Below are positions 37,135 through 48,829 of a stretch of DNA of 64,000 nt, one piece after another (position 1 is the first letter of the stretch; every line of letters starts with the position of its first letter). The notes under the pieces are model-generated. The model had not been told where the DNA came from, made no database searches, and was given only the letters and a program-made list of their open reading frames with translations. Position numbers and translations under genes: made by a program. This DNA comes from Epiperipatus broadwayi (taxonomy: Eukaryota > Onychophora > Udeonychophora > Euonychophora > Peripatidae): the NCBI GenBank assembly GCA_028023455.1, contig JAQFVV010012422.1, positions 7,739,210 through 7,803,209 on the forward strand, given 5' to 3'.

Positions 37135-39550
37135 AAAGTAGTAATATATAGTGAGCATGAGAAACTTTCTGGAACAAGCAATGCAGTTTCCTTAAGATTT
37201 TCAGACTTTAAAACCAAAATAAAAATCTTTGGAGGATGTTTATAAGCAATGAAAAATTTTTTCACAATTCTTTTGACATAGACTACACTAAATCATTCAC
37301 TAGTGATGCTCTTTAGAGAATGTATAAAAAAAGTTTTTTTCTATATCAGTGTTGGAGATTAGCTACTGGAATGTGACATCGATTTTGAACTCAGGTCAGC
37401 ATAACTTTAAAAAAATTTGCAACTGACTTAATATATTTCTTTCAGATAGTTAGCCCACAATCAACTTAATTAGACCTGCTGAATTAATTAACAATTTTAT
37501 TTAGAAGTGTCATACTTTCTACCTCACAACACTGATTCCAACTACATTAATAATTATTACTAATCCTTTAATAGGCTAGAGATTATCCCTAATCCAGATA
37601 TAAAATTTAAATGTATCTATTAATTAATTAAACATAAATATCTTGAATAATTCAACCGTAAATAAATTAATTAAAGAAAGTGTATATTTTTGAGTCATTT
37701 TTTATTAATTAAGTATTGGACTAAAAAAATCAAAATTCAAATATTAAATCATTTGTTTAAGGTTTATGATCCTTATTAACAAAATAAAGAAAACTTGATT
37801 AGGTTTATTTACAGTAAACGAAATAAAAATCGAATATTTAAATACAGTAGTTTTTCTTTCAAGGTCTAAAACCATCCAAGCAAAGATGACTTAAGTTTAT
37901 TTGCTTAGCTATATGTTTTTTCAAGTTAATTTTTCTTTTTTTCGGAGGCAATTAACTCAACTTGATTTTAAAGCGTTTCCAGAATATCTCAATTAGCAAA
38001 GGAAAATATTTATTAAGCACTAATAATAACAACAGAAAGGTAAGTCAATAATTTTGTCCTGTATTCGTTTGATTAAGCTCTAATGTTATAGAAACAAACG
38101 TCTTTTGGTTTATATAAATCCGATAAAGAGACTGTATATTATATAAAGTACCGTGCCACAAAAAAGAGAGAGAGAGAGAGAGAAAGAAATAAAACTTGTA
38201 ATGCGGTTAAGTTTTGTATTTAAATTTTTTGGTTAAAATTTACCCGACTTTGAAAAGTACTATTGTTCAAATCCAAAAATTTTAGTTTATTCGATGTACT
38301 CTTAAAAAAATAAGTTTGAATACATACTCTATTATTTATGTTTGAACAAAAATTAATAAAAATATATTTGTATTATTATTAATTATGCTATAATTAAAAA
38401 CCATATATTATTAGTAAAACAATATATGAGCATTTAAGTTAAACACATGACAAAGTGGTCAGTAATTGGTGTACATTCATATTTGAAGACATTTTGCACG
38501 CACGCATACACACACAAAGGCAACAATTTTAAAATTCTCAAATTATTTAGACTGCTTTTTAAATACAATTACAATACTTAGAAATAAATGGTAAAATTAT
38601 TCTTGCTATAACATATAGCAGTATCTGAGATGGGTTTTTCATCAAGTCTGATTAAAAATATTATAATTTGCCTAGTTTAATGATATACAATATAGATTGA
38701 ATATGATCATATACATATATATTACTATATAAATGAGAAAGTTTGTTTGTGACTTTATAACTCAACAAAAATGGCACCAATCTTAAAGACTCTTACATGA
38801 GTTTCTTTTTTTGTATAGAATTTTACCATTATATAAATATTTGCTTTAATTGTTTTAAAAAAATTGTAATTTACAATATAAAAGTGCATAGAAAATCTAT
38901 ATGGTAATTGTTTTCAAATAATGTCACAAAAATCCACAGAGAACAGCACTGATTAAAAGATAAACGTTTACTGTTTCTTTTTAAGTATATTTTAATATGA
39001 TAAAGTTATATGTTTTGGTCTACATATTGAAATACATATTAGAAAAATTAAGAGATACTAGTTTTTGGTAATCCAGATAAAATTTTATTAAAAAAATATA
39101 TTTTAATTTATTCAAATTTTGTTTGGACCATGGATTTAATTTTTCACTTGCATGTACTAAGACAATGTTAAAATTTTATAGTCATTTTAAAAATTATTAC
39201 ATGAGAAATATAAAATATTTTATATTAAAATTTTCATTTATTGTATTTAATAAAAATTATATTTTTGCAATATTGTTGTTAATAATTAATTCATGTAAAT
39301 ATTATGTAAATGTATTTTAAATGTCAAACTTTCTACTAACACAAGGGGACAACTAAAGAATTAGTGAGGGAAAATTTATTTGATTTTCAGTACATCAAAA
39401 ATCAGAAATGGAATTTACATAAAACATTAAAAAATTATTACTGCTCAGAATTTAAACTTCTTTCTATCAATAATTTCAATCTCTGTGGTCATGTTGCAAT
39501 CTTTAGTGTCTATATAAATATATGAGACCATTAATAGAGGTAGGATTCCA
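37135..39550. other. AT-rich DNA, no gene recognised
   Basis: A short (GA)n run at about 38165-38185 and nothing else. Confidence 0.45.
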
Positions 39551-39554
39551 CCTC

Positions 39555-39640
39555 TATTGCTAAAAGGAGGTTACCTTGACAACAGCCTGAAATTCTTGAT
39601 TGTTATCTATATCGGGATTGTCTAATTGTTGATTGGTTTA
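39555..39640. repeat. dispersed repeat shared with 48.7 kb
   Basis: About 85 bases match 48712-48800 closely (TTGCTAAAAGGAGGTT, CCTTGACAACA, TGGGATTGTCTAA-like). Weaker relatives lie near 23310 and 23765. The family is unknown; it could be a PLE 5' or spacer part. Confidence 0.6.
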
Positions 39641-39644
39641 GAAA

Positions 39645-40375
39645 TATATTTTAAAAATCAACTGCATTATAGATATATTTTTTATTTTTATTGTTATTCT
39701 AATAATATGTACAAAGTCACAGATCAGCTTTGCTTACATTAGTAAAATAATACAATATAATTTAATTGAAAATTACAATACATTTAAAAAATATTCACAT
39801 GAAACAATAATACATAAATTATCAACAGCACTTTAAAATGATCCACACCCTTCTTACATCACCTTAAAATATTCATTTTGATATTGATTCAATTGACTTG
39901 TCAACACTTACATTATTTGTGGATAACAACTTCTTCCTTTTTTATTATGCTATGATTATGATATTATATGATATCGAAAGTACATAGCTTCAAATAAATT
40001 CTTTCATGTTTCAAACCCAAACTTATTTAGTTTCTAAATGTTTTAACATTTGCTTATCTGTTATATTTAATTACTGTGATTGCATTTTAATAAATTTTCT
40101 TGAGAATCTGATAATATCCTGGGTCTATACATTAATGAATTCAGTGTATAATAATAACACATTTTTATTAGATCCTTTTTATAATTTCTTTCAATATTTA
40201 AATACGATTCACTGTATTAAAACCACTTTTAAATTCAACTTATACTTTTGTTGGTCAAATTTTAAAATTTTCTATAGACAAGTTGTAATTATTTGACTAA
40301 AAAGTTTGTGTATAACTGATAGAAGACTGATTGATAGTTTTGTAATTTTTAAAGTCTTCTTGCGCAACTTTCTTG
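39645..40375. other. AT-rich DNA, no gene recognised
   Basis: No supported feature. Confidence 0.4.
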
Positions 40376-40379
40376 ATGC

Positions 40380-41490
40380 AACTTGCATTTAGATATTTGG
40401 TATATATTTTTCTAATAATCTTTCTATTTCTTCATCTGCTTCTTCTAAAATATCAATTAAAATTCCATTTCCTGGGGTTTTTGCCTTTTTCATACGTATG
40501 TCTCACTTCTTCATTTAAAATTACTGGTCTCTTTAGATGCATTAACTGTAAGAGATATTTTATTTTCTTGTTCTTTATTACTATATAATTTTTTATAATG
40601 TCCATTTCTCTTTTTAGCAATAGATTCTGCTTTTCTTTTCACTGCAGAAGTAACTTTCTTTTCAATATCAAGATTTTATAAGACTTTTTTCTCTTCTATA
40701 ACTTTTTTTTGCCAATTCACAATTATGTTACTTTACATCATTACTACCTCTTTTCATATTATTTTACAAAATTCTAGATATTCAATTTTCTTTAGTGGAT
40801 CATTAAAAAAAAAAATTATATATTCTTTCTTTTCTTTGTACATTGTCTTATATCTGTAGAAAATTTACTGATAAATTTCTATTTTTTTTGCACTGGTTAT
40901 CTTCCTTGCAATTTTTATTAGTGTATCTGTTATCTTTTGAATTTCATTCAAGTTTGAATTCTTTTCAAAACCTATTAATACTTTAAGATGATTTGTAAGT
41001 TCTAATTTATATCCATTGTAGTGATTCTGAAGGTTTTTAATATCAACTGTTAATACTGATTTCTTAATAATTTTTGCCTCTCTAGTTTTGCATAAACACA
41101 TATCTTCCATCTCATTAAGTATTGGTCACTTCCTGTGTTAAATCTATTAAGAATATTACAATCTTGAAATACATATTTTCTATTAGTCAAAATATAATTC
41201 AAGTTTGTTGTAACTTCGTTTGAACTCTTTCATATCTACTTCCATTTAGCATTTTTTTCAAGGAAATGATTCATAATATTCTTTTTTCTGTAGATTTCAC
41301 AAGGGTGTGTGCTCTTCATTTCTACCACCATAATCAAATTTATGCACGCACTTTCTTCTTTCAATTATTTACCAGTTCTAACATTAAAGTCTTCATTTTA
41401 ACATGTCATTTGGTCTGATCAAAAACATTTTGTACATACATATAAAAATTCTCCACTTTTTCATCACAATGTGAACTTGTTTGGAACATA
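40380..41490 (-). pseudogene. RTE endonuclease and linker relic, copy 2
   Basis: Minus-strand blocks in order: QVYVPTS-like and EKVENFYMYVQNVFDQ (about 41490-41410), LNYILTNRKYVFQD (41215-41165), a DQY in place of the SDH site, then an 81-residue stretch (41110-40865) with AKIIKKSVLTVDIKN and LELTNHLKVLIGFE, and a piece matching IEYLEFCKIIRK near 40760. This parallels the copy at 17960-18800 but is uninverted and truncated before the reverse transcriptase. Frameshifts are many. Confidence 0.8.
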
Positions 41491-41494
41491 AACT

Positions 41495-41645
41495 TGAATT
41501 ACCTGTATTTGCCTACCTGCCTGTCTGTTTGTCTATCTATCTATGTATCTATCTATCTGTCTGTCTGCCTACCTGTCTGTCTATCTATCTATCTATCTAT
41601 ATATCCATGCATCCATTCATCTATCTATCTATCCATCCATCCAGC
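41495..41645. repeat. (CTAT/CTGT)n microsatellite
   Basis: Tetranucleotide repeat. It abuts the 5' truncation of the RTE relic. Confidence 0.9.
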
Positions 41646-41649
41646 CACT

Positions 41650-42580
41650 CTGTATAATATATCTATCAATTTTCATAATGCTGATCTTTATTTACAATCA
41701 ACCCCATTCTGTTTGTGATTCATGTTCTTATAATAAAGTACATGCCAACTTTTTAAATCAATTTTCTCTTCACTTTTTCTTTTAACTTCATAAAGTCCAA
41801 TAATATCCATTTAATATTAGACAGTTCTTCTAATTAGTACAATCTTCTTTCACTTGAAAGTGATTTGCAACTGTAAGTACCTAAATAAAAATTTATTGTC
41901 AAATGGTAGTCTGTGTATCTACTATCAGAAGATTCTTAGCACTCTCTACCTTTAAGTACCAATGAAGTGCTTTGACTGGTGACTCTACAGCTTTCTGAAA
42001 ATAAGGGCCATAATTTAATTTTGTCTGTGTAAATATCTATATATATTTAAAAAGTTTATTCACACACACATTCATCCTTGTCTTTAAAAAAACTGATATT
42101 TTTATTGCAGACTATCAAGCAACTTAAAGAAAATACCATAGCATTTCTTGATTTAAAATTCAGAGGTAGAAAGCCAATAAGCTCATTATGTTTGCAATGA
42201 GTGTTAGTGAACTATCCATCCAAATTCATTTACTGTATGAAAATCATATAGTAAATACCAATTCAAAAATAAGCAAATATTTATAACTTTTATTTATTTT
42301 GTTTAATTTTTTTTTTTTTTTTTTTTTGGGAAAATCTTTTAAAATATTTTTTTACATTTTATTTTAGTATTCAAAAATATAAATATTATAATTATCATAA
42401 AAAGAATATTTTGTAACAAATATGCTAAAAAATTAGGTCTGAATATCCATTTACAAATACACTCAAAATGCTTTATTTCAATTGGTTGTTATTCAAACCA
42501 AAGCAAACTATAGTAAAACTCACCATTAAGTGCATAAATCTAAATTATGTGTAAATGTAATTTTCAATATACCACTCTCA
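41650..42580. other. no gene recognised
   Basis: Contains a T run near 42309-42327. Nothing else supported. Confidence 0.45.
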
Positions 42581-42584
42581 TGCA

Positions 42585-42730
42585 AGGTAGGGACTGATTT
42601 CTATTTGCTTTAAACACCTTATAAAGGAATATAATTATAAACTTATGATGACATGTGAAAAGATGTATGATTTCCAAGAGTCACATTTCATGCTAAACCA
42701 GCACTCATCAGTTGGCCCAGATCACAATAT
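42585..42730 (-). repeat. hammerhead family 2b copy
   Basis: Same body as 22255-22420 in opposite orientation, including the GTAGGGACTGATTTCT block. Carries the ribozyme at 42667-42725. Confidence 0.7.
42667..42725 (-). ncRNA. hammerhead ribozyme motif, family 2b
   Basis: Read on the minus strand: outer stem I GTGAT (42725-42721) pairs with ATCAT (42671-42667); inner stem I CCAA pairs with TTGG (42677-42674); CTGATGA at 42711-42705; stem II GTGCT/AGCAT with 5 pairs and a 5-base loop; GAAA at 42689-42686; predicted cleavage after CTC, between 42678 and 42677. The weak point is the very short stem III, where only the A-T pair next to the cleavage site forms. Type I layout as in PLE hammerheads. 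Confidence 0.72.
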
Positions 42731-42739
42731 CTTAGACAT

Positions 42740-43330
42740 ATCTTTCTCATTGTTTAGTATGTATAGATAGGAAAATACTACAGTTTAATTGATAGTGTCA
42801 AACTTAACACTATAACTTTGACATAAACCAATTAATTTAAGTACATTAACCGTTTTTATTAGTAATTCATTAGATAAGAGATTATCCACTTTGAACTTGA
42901 TTTTTTTGTCTTCAGGATTACTTAATAAAAACTATTCGTCTAAAGTATTTAAGATTATTATATATTATTTAATTTATTATAATACTTAGTTTAGGGCTAC
43001 ATATTTAATTAAATTATATATTGGTAGATTTTATTGTAATTTGCATAAAAGATCCCTCCCTCTCTAGTTTTTGATTTGGTATAAAAGTTTAAATTTGCAT
43101 TTCAATATTTATAAATCTCGCTCTCTCTTGAAATTTAAATTATCAAACATTTAAAAATTTAAATATTAGTTAGTATGTGTAAATGATTGAGATTGGTTTT
43201 TTTATCTCCATAACTACTTGACTAAAGAATTGTTTGAATTAAAACATATATTATAATAAGATATTTCCCTATTTTGTTTTTTGTATTGGTACAGATATTT
43301 TATAAACTAAATACTTGGTTAGAGTATTTA
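42740..43330. other. AT-rich DNA, no gene recognised
   Basis: No supported feature. Confidence 0.4.
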
Positions 43331-43339
43331 ACATTATTT

Positions 43340-43555
43340 TATCTCAATATCTATTTATCTATCTATCCATCTGCCCACCTATTTGTTTATCTATCTATTT
43401 ATCTGTCTGTTTATTTATCTAACAATCTATTCTTCCATCTATCTATCCATTTACCTACACATCTATTCACTCACATACCTACCTATCTATTTACCTCTAT
43501 CTATCCATTCATCTATATCTTTCTGTCTATCTGTCTATCTATTTTATCTATCAAA
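43340..43555. repeat. (ATCT)n-type microsatellite
   Basis: Imperfect ATCT repeat with point changes. The frame across it is an artefact. Confidence 0.9.
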
Positions 43556-43651
43556 CATATAGTTACAGATACCAGAAAAGATGTTTTAGTGACTAATCCT
43601 ATGTTTGAAGTGTAAAAATGATAAATTGTAGTTTAAAAAATATTGTGCATG

Positions 43652-43766
43652 TCAAGCGTCATTAGCTGAGAGGTCATCGCAACCACCTTGCAAGCAAGTA
43701 GTTGTTTGCAGATGGTTGTGGGTTCACGTCCTGGCCGATGCTATGACATATGAAAAGAAAAAAAAA
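43652..43766 (+). mobile_element. tRNA-derived SINE, copy 2 (longest)
   Basis: A-box-like TAGCTGAGAGG near 43663, B-box-like GGTTCACGTCC near 43722-43732, then CTGGCCGATGC, GACATATG and an A-rich tail. Flanked by a 10-base duplication ATTGTGCATG (43642-43651 and 43767-43776). Best copy for defining the family. Confidence 0.9.
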
Positions 43767-43847
43767 ATTGTGCATGAATGAACGAGGTTAAACTATTGAA
43801 TAAAAAAAAATACTATGTTAGTAATAATAAAAATATATTATTGATCA

Positions 43848-44013
43848 GATATGATATGTTGGACTATTTCCATCATTTATAAGTGAATGTTGAATGTATA
43901 GAAAAGTTTAAATAAAGTTTAAAATTTTCTATACATTCAACATTCACTCATAGATAATGGAATAGCCCAACATATCGTATCTAATAATATACTATCATCA
44001 TAAACTTTCAGGC
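43848..44013. mobile_element. mini-foldback derived from PLE terminal repeat
   Basis: Arms of about 59 bases (43848-43906, 43924-43982) with a 17-base loop, then a 31-base unpaired tail. A perfect 17-base duplication AAATATATTATTGATCA lies at 43831-43847 and 44014-44030. Arm and tail sequences resemble the outer ends of the family 3 foldbacks at 22765 and 62691. No tRNA-like unit or ribozyme core is present. Confidence 0.85.
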
Positions 44014-44030
44014 AAATATATTATTGATCA

Positions 44031-44505
44031 TTTATAAGAATTTATATTTGAAATTAGAACTAGATGTAAAACTTGTATTAAAGGATTAATGATAATAATT
44101 TATGTATTTATTTTTTAAAAAAGCAACAAGTTATGTGAAAAAAGGCAGTGTTTGTAAAGTAAATTGCTGCAACATATACACACACACACTGTAAATTTAT
44201 ATTTATTTCATAGAGATATAGGATGATTGCCTATTTAGAGATTATATTTGCTTTTTGCCAAAAGCAGGGTCACATAATATAAACAATAATGTTTACAGTA
44301 CCGCTATAGTATATGATCTGCTATAAACTTAATGTGGTATTACTTAATGGCATTTTAGCAATTAAAACAATGAAGAAATTAATTTTTAAGAAATTAAATA
44401 AGTGCAATATTATTGAATTGACCAAACAGCCTTTTAGCAAGCTAAACAATACAAACAAATAATCCTTAAAAAATAATTGAAAATAGTTGATATCTTAAAT
44501 AAAAA
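44031..44505. other. AT-rich DNA, no gene recognised
   Basis: No supported feature. Confidence 0.4.
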
Positions 44506-44510
44506 CCATA

Positions 44511-45407
44511 CAAGGAGTGGTCCAAAAATAACCGGAATTTTGTAATAAAAAATTGTATATATATTTTTAGGTGATACAAATTAAATCCTTTAAAACATAG
44601 TCTATTTAATGCAATGCAATAGACTAAACCTGTTTGTCACTTTTTTAAGTATTCCAGAAACACTTGTAAAATGATGCATTTTAATGCATCCATCATGCCC
44701 CCCTCCCCAATTCAAGTCTACAAAAAAAATTGAGTCACTTTCTCATTTGAGAGATTAAAAAAAATTGCATGAAGTGAGATTGAGTGAATACAGCTTATAG
44801 ATAAGTTTGAGTCATGCTGAATTTAATTAAAAAGTGTTTCACACTCAAGGCTTTGAGAGATCTCACTTTGTTGGGATGGAATTTGCACTGTTTTCTTTGC
44901 CACAAAATGAGACATTCACATTTTATTGCATCATGTAAATGTTTCAGAACTAGTAGGGAAAATTCCTGACTGCTATGAATTAAATTTGAAACATGCTGTT
45001 TGTTAAAAAAATATCAGCATTGTTTTGACTTTGGACTTACTTGCGATGCTTTTTAGGCATGTGGTAAATTAAACATTTCAATCAAAACACTCATAAATGT
45101 ATCTTTTATAAGATCAGCTTGCTTTTAATCTGTTTCAAGCATTGCAAATTTTTTTCTTGCCATTTTCTATAAACAAAAACAGAATTTCACATTGTTCGAA
45201 CATTTCAGTCATTATAAAAAAATTGACAAATACGTGAAACGCACTTTACAAAAAAGTTTGCTACATAGCTCCATGATTTCACATGAAGATGTCATTTGAC
45301 AGATTGATGCAAAAGAGTTATTGCAAAAAGTATGTAACAGCAAACATATATATTACAACAGGTGCACAAACAAGTGAATGATTCTGGTTATTTTTGGGCC
45401 CCCTTTG
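44511..45407 (-). mobile_element. mariner-like element with dead transposase
   Basis: Terminal inverted repeats of about 28 bases (left CAAGGAGTGGTCCAAAAATA; right end complementary, with a few mismatches) are flanked by TA at 44509-44510 and 45408-45409. Inside, on the minus strand, pieces of a mariner transposase can be read in shifting frames: KVKTMLI (about 45035-45015), LLVLKHLHDAIK (about 44955-44920) and ALSVKHFL (about 44860-44835). These match the part of mariner transposases around the second catalytic Asp, but the catalytic HHDNAPAH-like block is not intact. At 897 bases it is shorter than the usual 1.3 kb, so part is deleted. Confidence 0.85.
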
Positions 45408-45409
45408 TA

Positions 45410-46240
45410 TATTTACATATCATCTACCCCTCCCCAAAAGCAAAACAACCCCAAAAATTTATCCATAACATGTTAAATGATAAATTTAAGAGTTTGAAAT
45501 ATAATTTAAAATTAGTAAGTAGATTTATATTAATGAACAAAGCTGCTTACATTTTTAAAAATGAAGATTTCTCTTTATAAAATTAGCTGATTTTATTCAG
45601 AAAAATAATTTCACTAAAGTCTTTGGTCTTTAAGCACTTTTTGAGAAGTGAAATGTCTCTCAGTTATTATCCCAAAGATAAACTGGAAAATTGCATTCCA
45701 TCTTATGAAAAATAGTCAGTTCTTTGTTTTGAAATTCCTAATAATAATAGTTAATTTTATTATTACAATATAATATATTACATCTAGCACACTTATTACC
45801 CCTATTCAAATTGTTAAGGATTATTATATATTTTTATACATTTCTTTGAACAAATAAATAATGTATTTAATTACTTAAGGATTTATTTTTTCCTTGCTAT
45901 GATTGCTAAAGTGCCATCTAGTGATAGATTGTAAAACTTAAAGTAGATCACATACTACAACAATACCAAATACACTTAAGTTATAACAATTGATCATTTT
46001 AATGATAGTTTATCATGACTTATCTTTTTCTTAAGCTATTCTATCATCTTTTTATACAGCTTCATGATTTAATTTTATTTAAAAAATAGAAAAGTATTAA
46101 GAAAGCTTAATAAACTATCATTGCACAAAACAATTAATACTCTATGATAATTTATTATTATGAGCTCTGATATCTGTAGTTATGTTAATAATAGAAACAT
46201 TTATTATAATACTGTTCTTTTTTAAATTTTCCCCCAAAAT
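45410..46240. other. AT-rich DNA, no gene recognised
   Basis: No supported feature. Confidence 0.4.
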
Positions 46241-46249
46241 TAGCAGCAT

Positions 46250-46560
46250 AACTTGTCATCTATGCCACTTACTGTACGCTATCAGATGATAAGGTCTATT
46301 AAACCCATATCATGTGATATCTTATGTAATATCCTGACTAATTTCAAGCTTATGGCTTTCATCAGTTAGGCCTTTTGGATTTTGGACCAGGACTCCTCAT
46401 TGATAGAAGCCACAAGCTTGAAACTAGTCTGCAGATATTAATATAGCTCAGGATAAGGATTTAATAACCACTATCATTTTGTAATTATTGCTACTTACTA
46501 ATGGTTACAGTAAGTGGCATAGGGAAGGTGAAAAATTATGCTGCTACAACAGCAATATGT
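46250..46560. mobile_element. foldback with two opposed hammerheads, family 1
   Basis: Outer arms pair AGCAGCATAA and ATGCCACTTACTGTA (46241-46277) with their complements near 46503-46552. Near the tip lie two hammerhead sequences, one per strand, separated by about 30 bases. The minus-strand one (46330-46370) is nearly complete; the plus-strand one (46400-46430) has TTGATAG in place of CTGATGA but keeps stem II AAGC/GCTT, GAAAC and TAGTC. Confidence 0.8.
46330..46370 (-). ncRNA. hammerhead ribozyme motif, family 1
   Basis: Minus strand: CTGATGA at 46365-46359, stem II AAGC/GCTT (46358-46355 with 46349-46346) around a 5-base loop, GAAA at 46345-46342, GTC at 46338-46336, predicted cut between 46336 and 46335. 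Stem I is weak: only a 3-pair CCT/AGG with mismatched bases next to the core. Core is complete, but activity is uncertain. Confidence 0.65.
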
Positions 46561-46564
46561 ACGC

Positions 46565-46905
46565 TCAAATCATGTGATGAAGTCATGTGACATTTGGGTT
46601 GTTTTTTTGTTTTTTTAATATTATTGGTACTGCCTGCATTTTTGATTATACAATTGGATACTCTTAAAGATTTCTCAATAACTGTCAATTTATTTTTTAA
46701 AAAATATGTTTTAATCTTTTAGTAATAATGCTGAAAAATCTGTAGTTATAAGATTTCTTCTTAAATATTTACTATACATAAAATGGAAGTTCCATTATAA
46801 ATTTAATAAATATTCAAAAGAGGGTAGTTGAGGAGGGAGTGTACTTCCACCATCAGATGGCGCTGTGACATCATCAACAACCAGCCTGAAACCTGCAAGT
46901 GATAA
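46565..46905. other. no gene recognised
   Basis: No supported feature. Confidence 0.4.
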
Positions 46906-46909
46906 ATTT

Positions 46910-47220
46910 ATTTTCGAAAATGGCTCAAAATTCACAAATTAAAAAAAAAAAGTTACAAAAGTGGTTAAAAATTAACAAATAAAAAAAAAAGGTACGAAAG
47001 TGGCTAAAAATTGACAAGTAAAAAAAAAAATAGTTACGAAAGTGCCTAAAAATTGACAAGTAAAAAAAAAAAGTTACGAAACTGGCTAAAAATTGACAAG
47101 TAAAAAAAAAAAAATACCAAAGTGGCTAAAATTTGACAAATAAAAAAAAAAGCAATGAAAGTGTCTGAAAATTGCCCAATAAAAAACAAAAGAACAAAAT
47201 GCTATGAAATTCAAATAATA
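46910..47220. repeat. tandem repeat, about 48-base unit
   Basis: Six to seven diverged units, each with AAAGTGGCTAAAAATTGAC followed by A-rich sequence. Confidence 0.9.
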
Positions 47221-47224
47221 AAAA

Positions 47225-47790
47225 AAACCATGAACACCCCCCCCCCTAAAGTCAATATTTCTTCATTTAAATTGAAAAATAGAAATGTCTGAGGATATAT
47301 ATATATATATACACAAGAAATAGATCGTAAAAGAAAAAACAAGAAAATGGTAAGAAATCCTATATTAATTCAAATTTAAAAAATTAATAAGTCCATGATT
47401 AATACGAAAACAATCATGGCAGATGAAAGTGGCTCAAAATTCACAAATAAAATTAAAAAAACCAAATGCTATGAAATTGAACTAAAAAAAATAAAAAAGC
47501 GATTAAAGTGTCTGAAAAATGAAAAATAAAAATAAAAAACAAAATGGTATGAAATTCAAATAAAAAAAATGAAAAAACCCTGCAATTATGAGAATCACCT
47601 ACCCCTCCCCCCCCAAATAAAAAATTCTTCACTTAAATCGAGAAATAAAAATGACTGTTGGATATATATATCCAAGAAATACATGGAAAAGTATAAATTA
47701 TATTAAAAACAAACAAGAAAATGATGTAATATCTTATAATAATTAAAATTTAAAAAATAACTGAGTCCGTGATTGATCAAACAGCAAACA
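47225..47790. repeat. higher-order copy of the A-rich repeat block
   Basis: The sequence from the C run at 47237 to the (AT) run near 47300 is repeated in diverged form from 47600 to 47690 (C run, TTCTTCA, GAAATA, GATATATATA, AAGAAATA). Tandem units with AAAGTGGCTCAAAATTCAC also reappear at 47424. The block therefore duplicated as a larger unit. Confidence 0.7.
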
Positions 47791-48059
47791 TGGTGGACAA
47801 ACATGGCAAATTAAGGAGCTTTCAATATTTGCAAAGATTATATAAACTAAAAAGAATATTACATGAGAATCTATTTCTCAAATTGCATCAAGAATACGAT
47901 CAAAAATAATTAAAATGCAAATACATAATTTGGTGTATTACTAAGAGATAAACTGCCCCCCCCTCCCGCATGAAGAATTACTTTTCAAAAATATACATTT
48001 AATACTTAAAAAATAAAAAGACTATTTGCAAATAATAAGTCACAACACTTGCAAGTTTC

Positions 48060-48570
48060 ATTAAGAAAATTTATAAAGGAATATGCAATATAGCATTTTG
48101 TGGCCACCTACATTAAATAAATTAATAAACAATTCAAAAGATAAAACTTTATTGACTAATAAAAATTGTATCATTTACAAATGGACATGTAGGTGTGGTA
48201 GTGAATATATAGATGAATCGAGGTGCACATTGGAAAAAAGAACAAAAGAGCACATTATTGTTTAAAAGGGTTCAAAATACGAAACAAAATTTTAAAAATA
48301 GTGAGAATTTATCAGCTTCTGTTTTTTATGACCATAATAAATCATGTGTATATGGTTTGATTTTGATTATAACAATGTAAAAATATTGGAAACTGAAAGA
48401 AATAACGATAAAAGAAAAATTAAAAAGGCGATGTTAATATATAAATACAAGCAAAATTTAATTAATCGGCAAGCAGCAAATGTTAAGATAACAGAATTAT
48501 GGGAAAGTTGACATTGAATTATGGGAAAGTTGACATTTTAAATGTGATAGTTGACAAAGCTACAATGTAG
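48060..48570 (+). pseudogene. PLE GIY-YIG endonuclease fragment
   Basis: Translates to CIIYKWTCRCGSEYIDES and LEKRTKEHI, the N-terminal half of a PLE GIY-YIG nuclease with a CxC pair (the YIG Gly is replaced by Asp). Further on comes VKILETERNNDKRKIKKAM, the conserved region with the catalytic Glu. A frameshift follows residue 60. It belongs to a different PLE lineage from the pair at 51.7-58.7 kb; the reverse transcriptase is absent. Confidence 0.8.
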
Positions 48571-48711
48571 TGAAAGCGCTTCTAAGTTATAGTTATACAT
48601 ATAATTTTTATTGACTTTTAATTACTGTATTTTCAAATATTTATATATATAAGGGTAATAATGCTTAAAGCTAAATGGATTTATAACTAATCATTAAAAA
48701 CCAGTCAAAAA

Positions 48712-48805
48712 TCCATCCTTATTGCTAAAAGGAGGTTGCCTTGACAACAATTAGAAATTGTTGATTGTTATTGATATTGGGATTGTCTAAGTGTTGACTG
48801 TTTTT
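48712..48805. repeat. dispersed repeat shared with 39.6 kb
   Basis: Partner of 39555-39640. Confidence 0.6.
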
Positions 48806-48829
48806 TTAATGACTGTTTTTTTAATGATT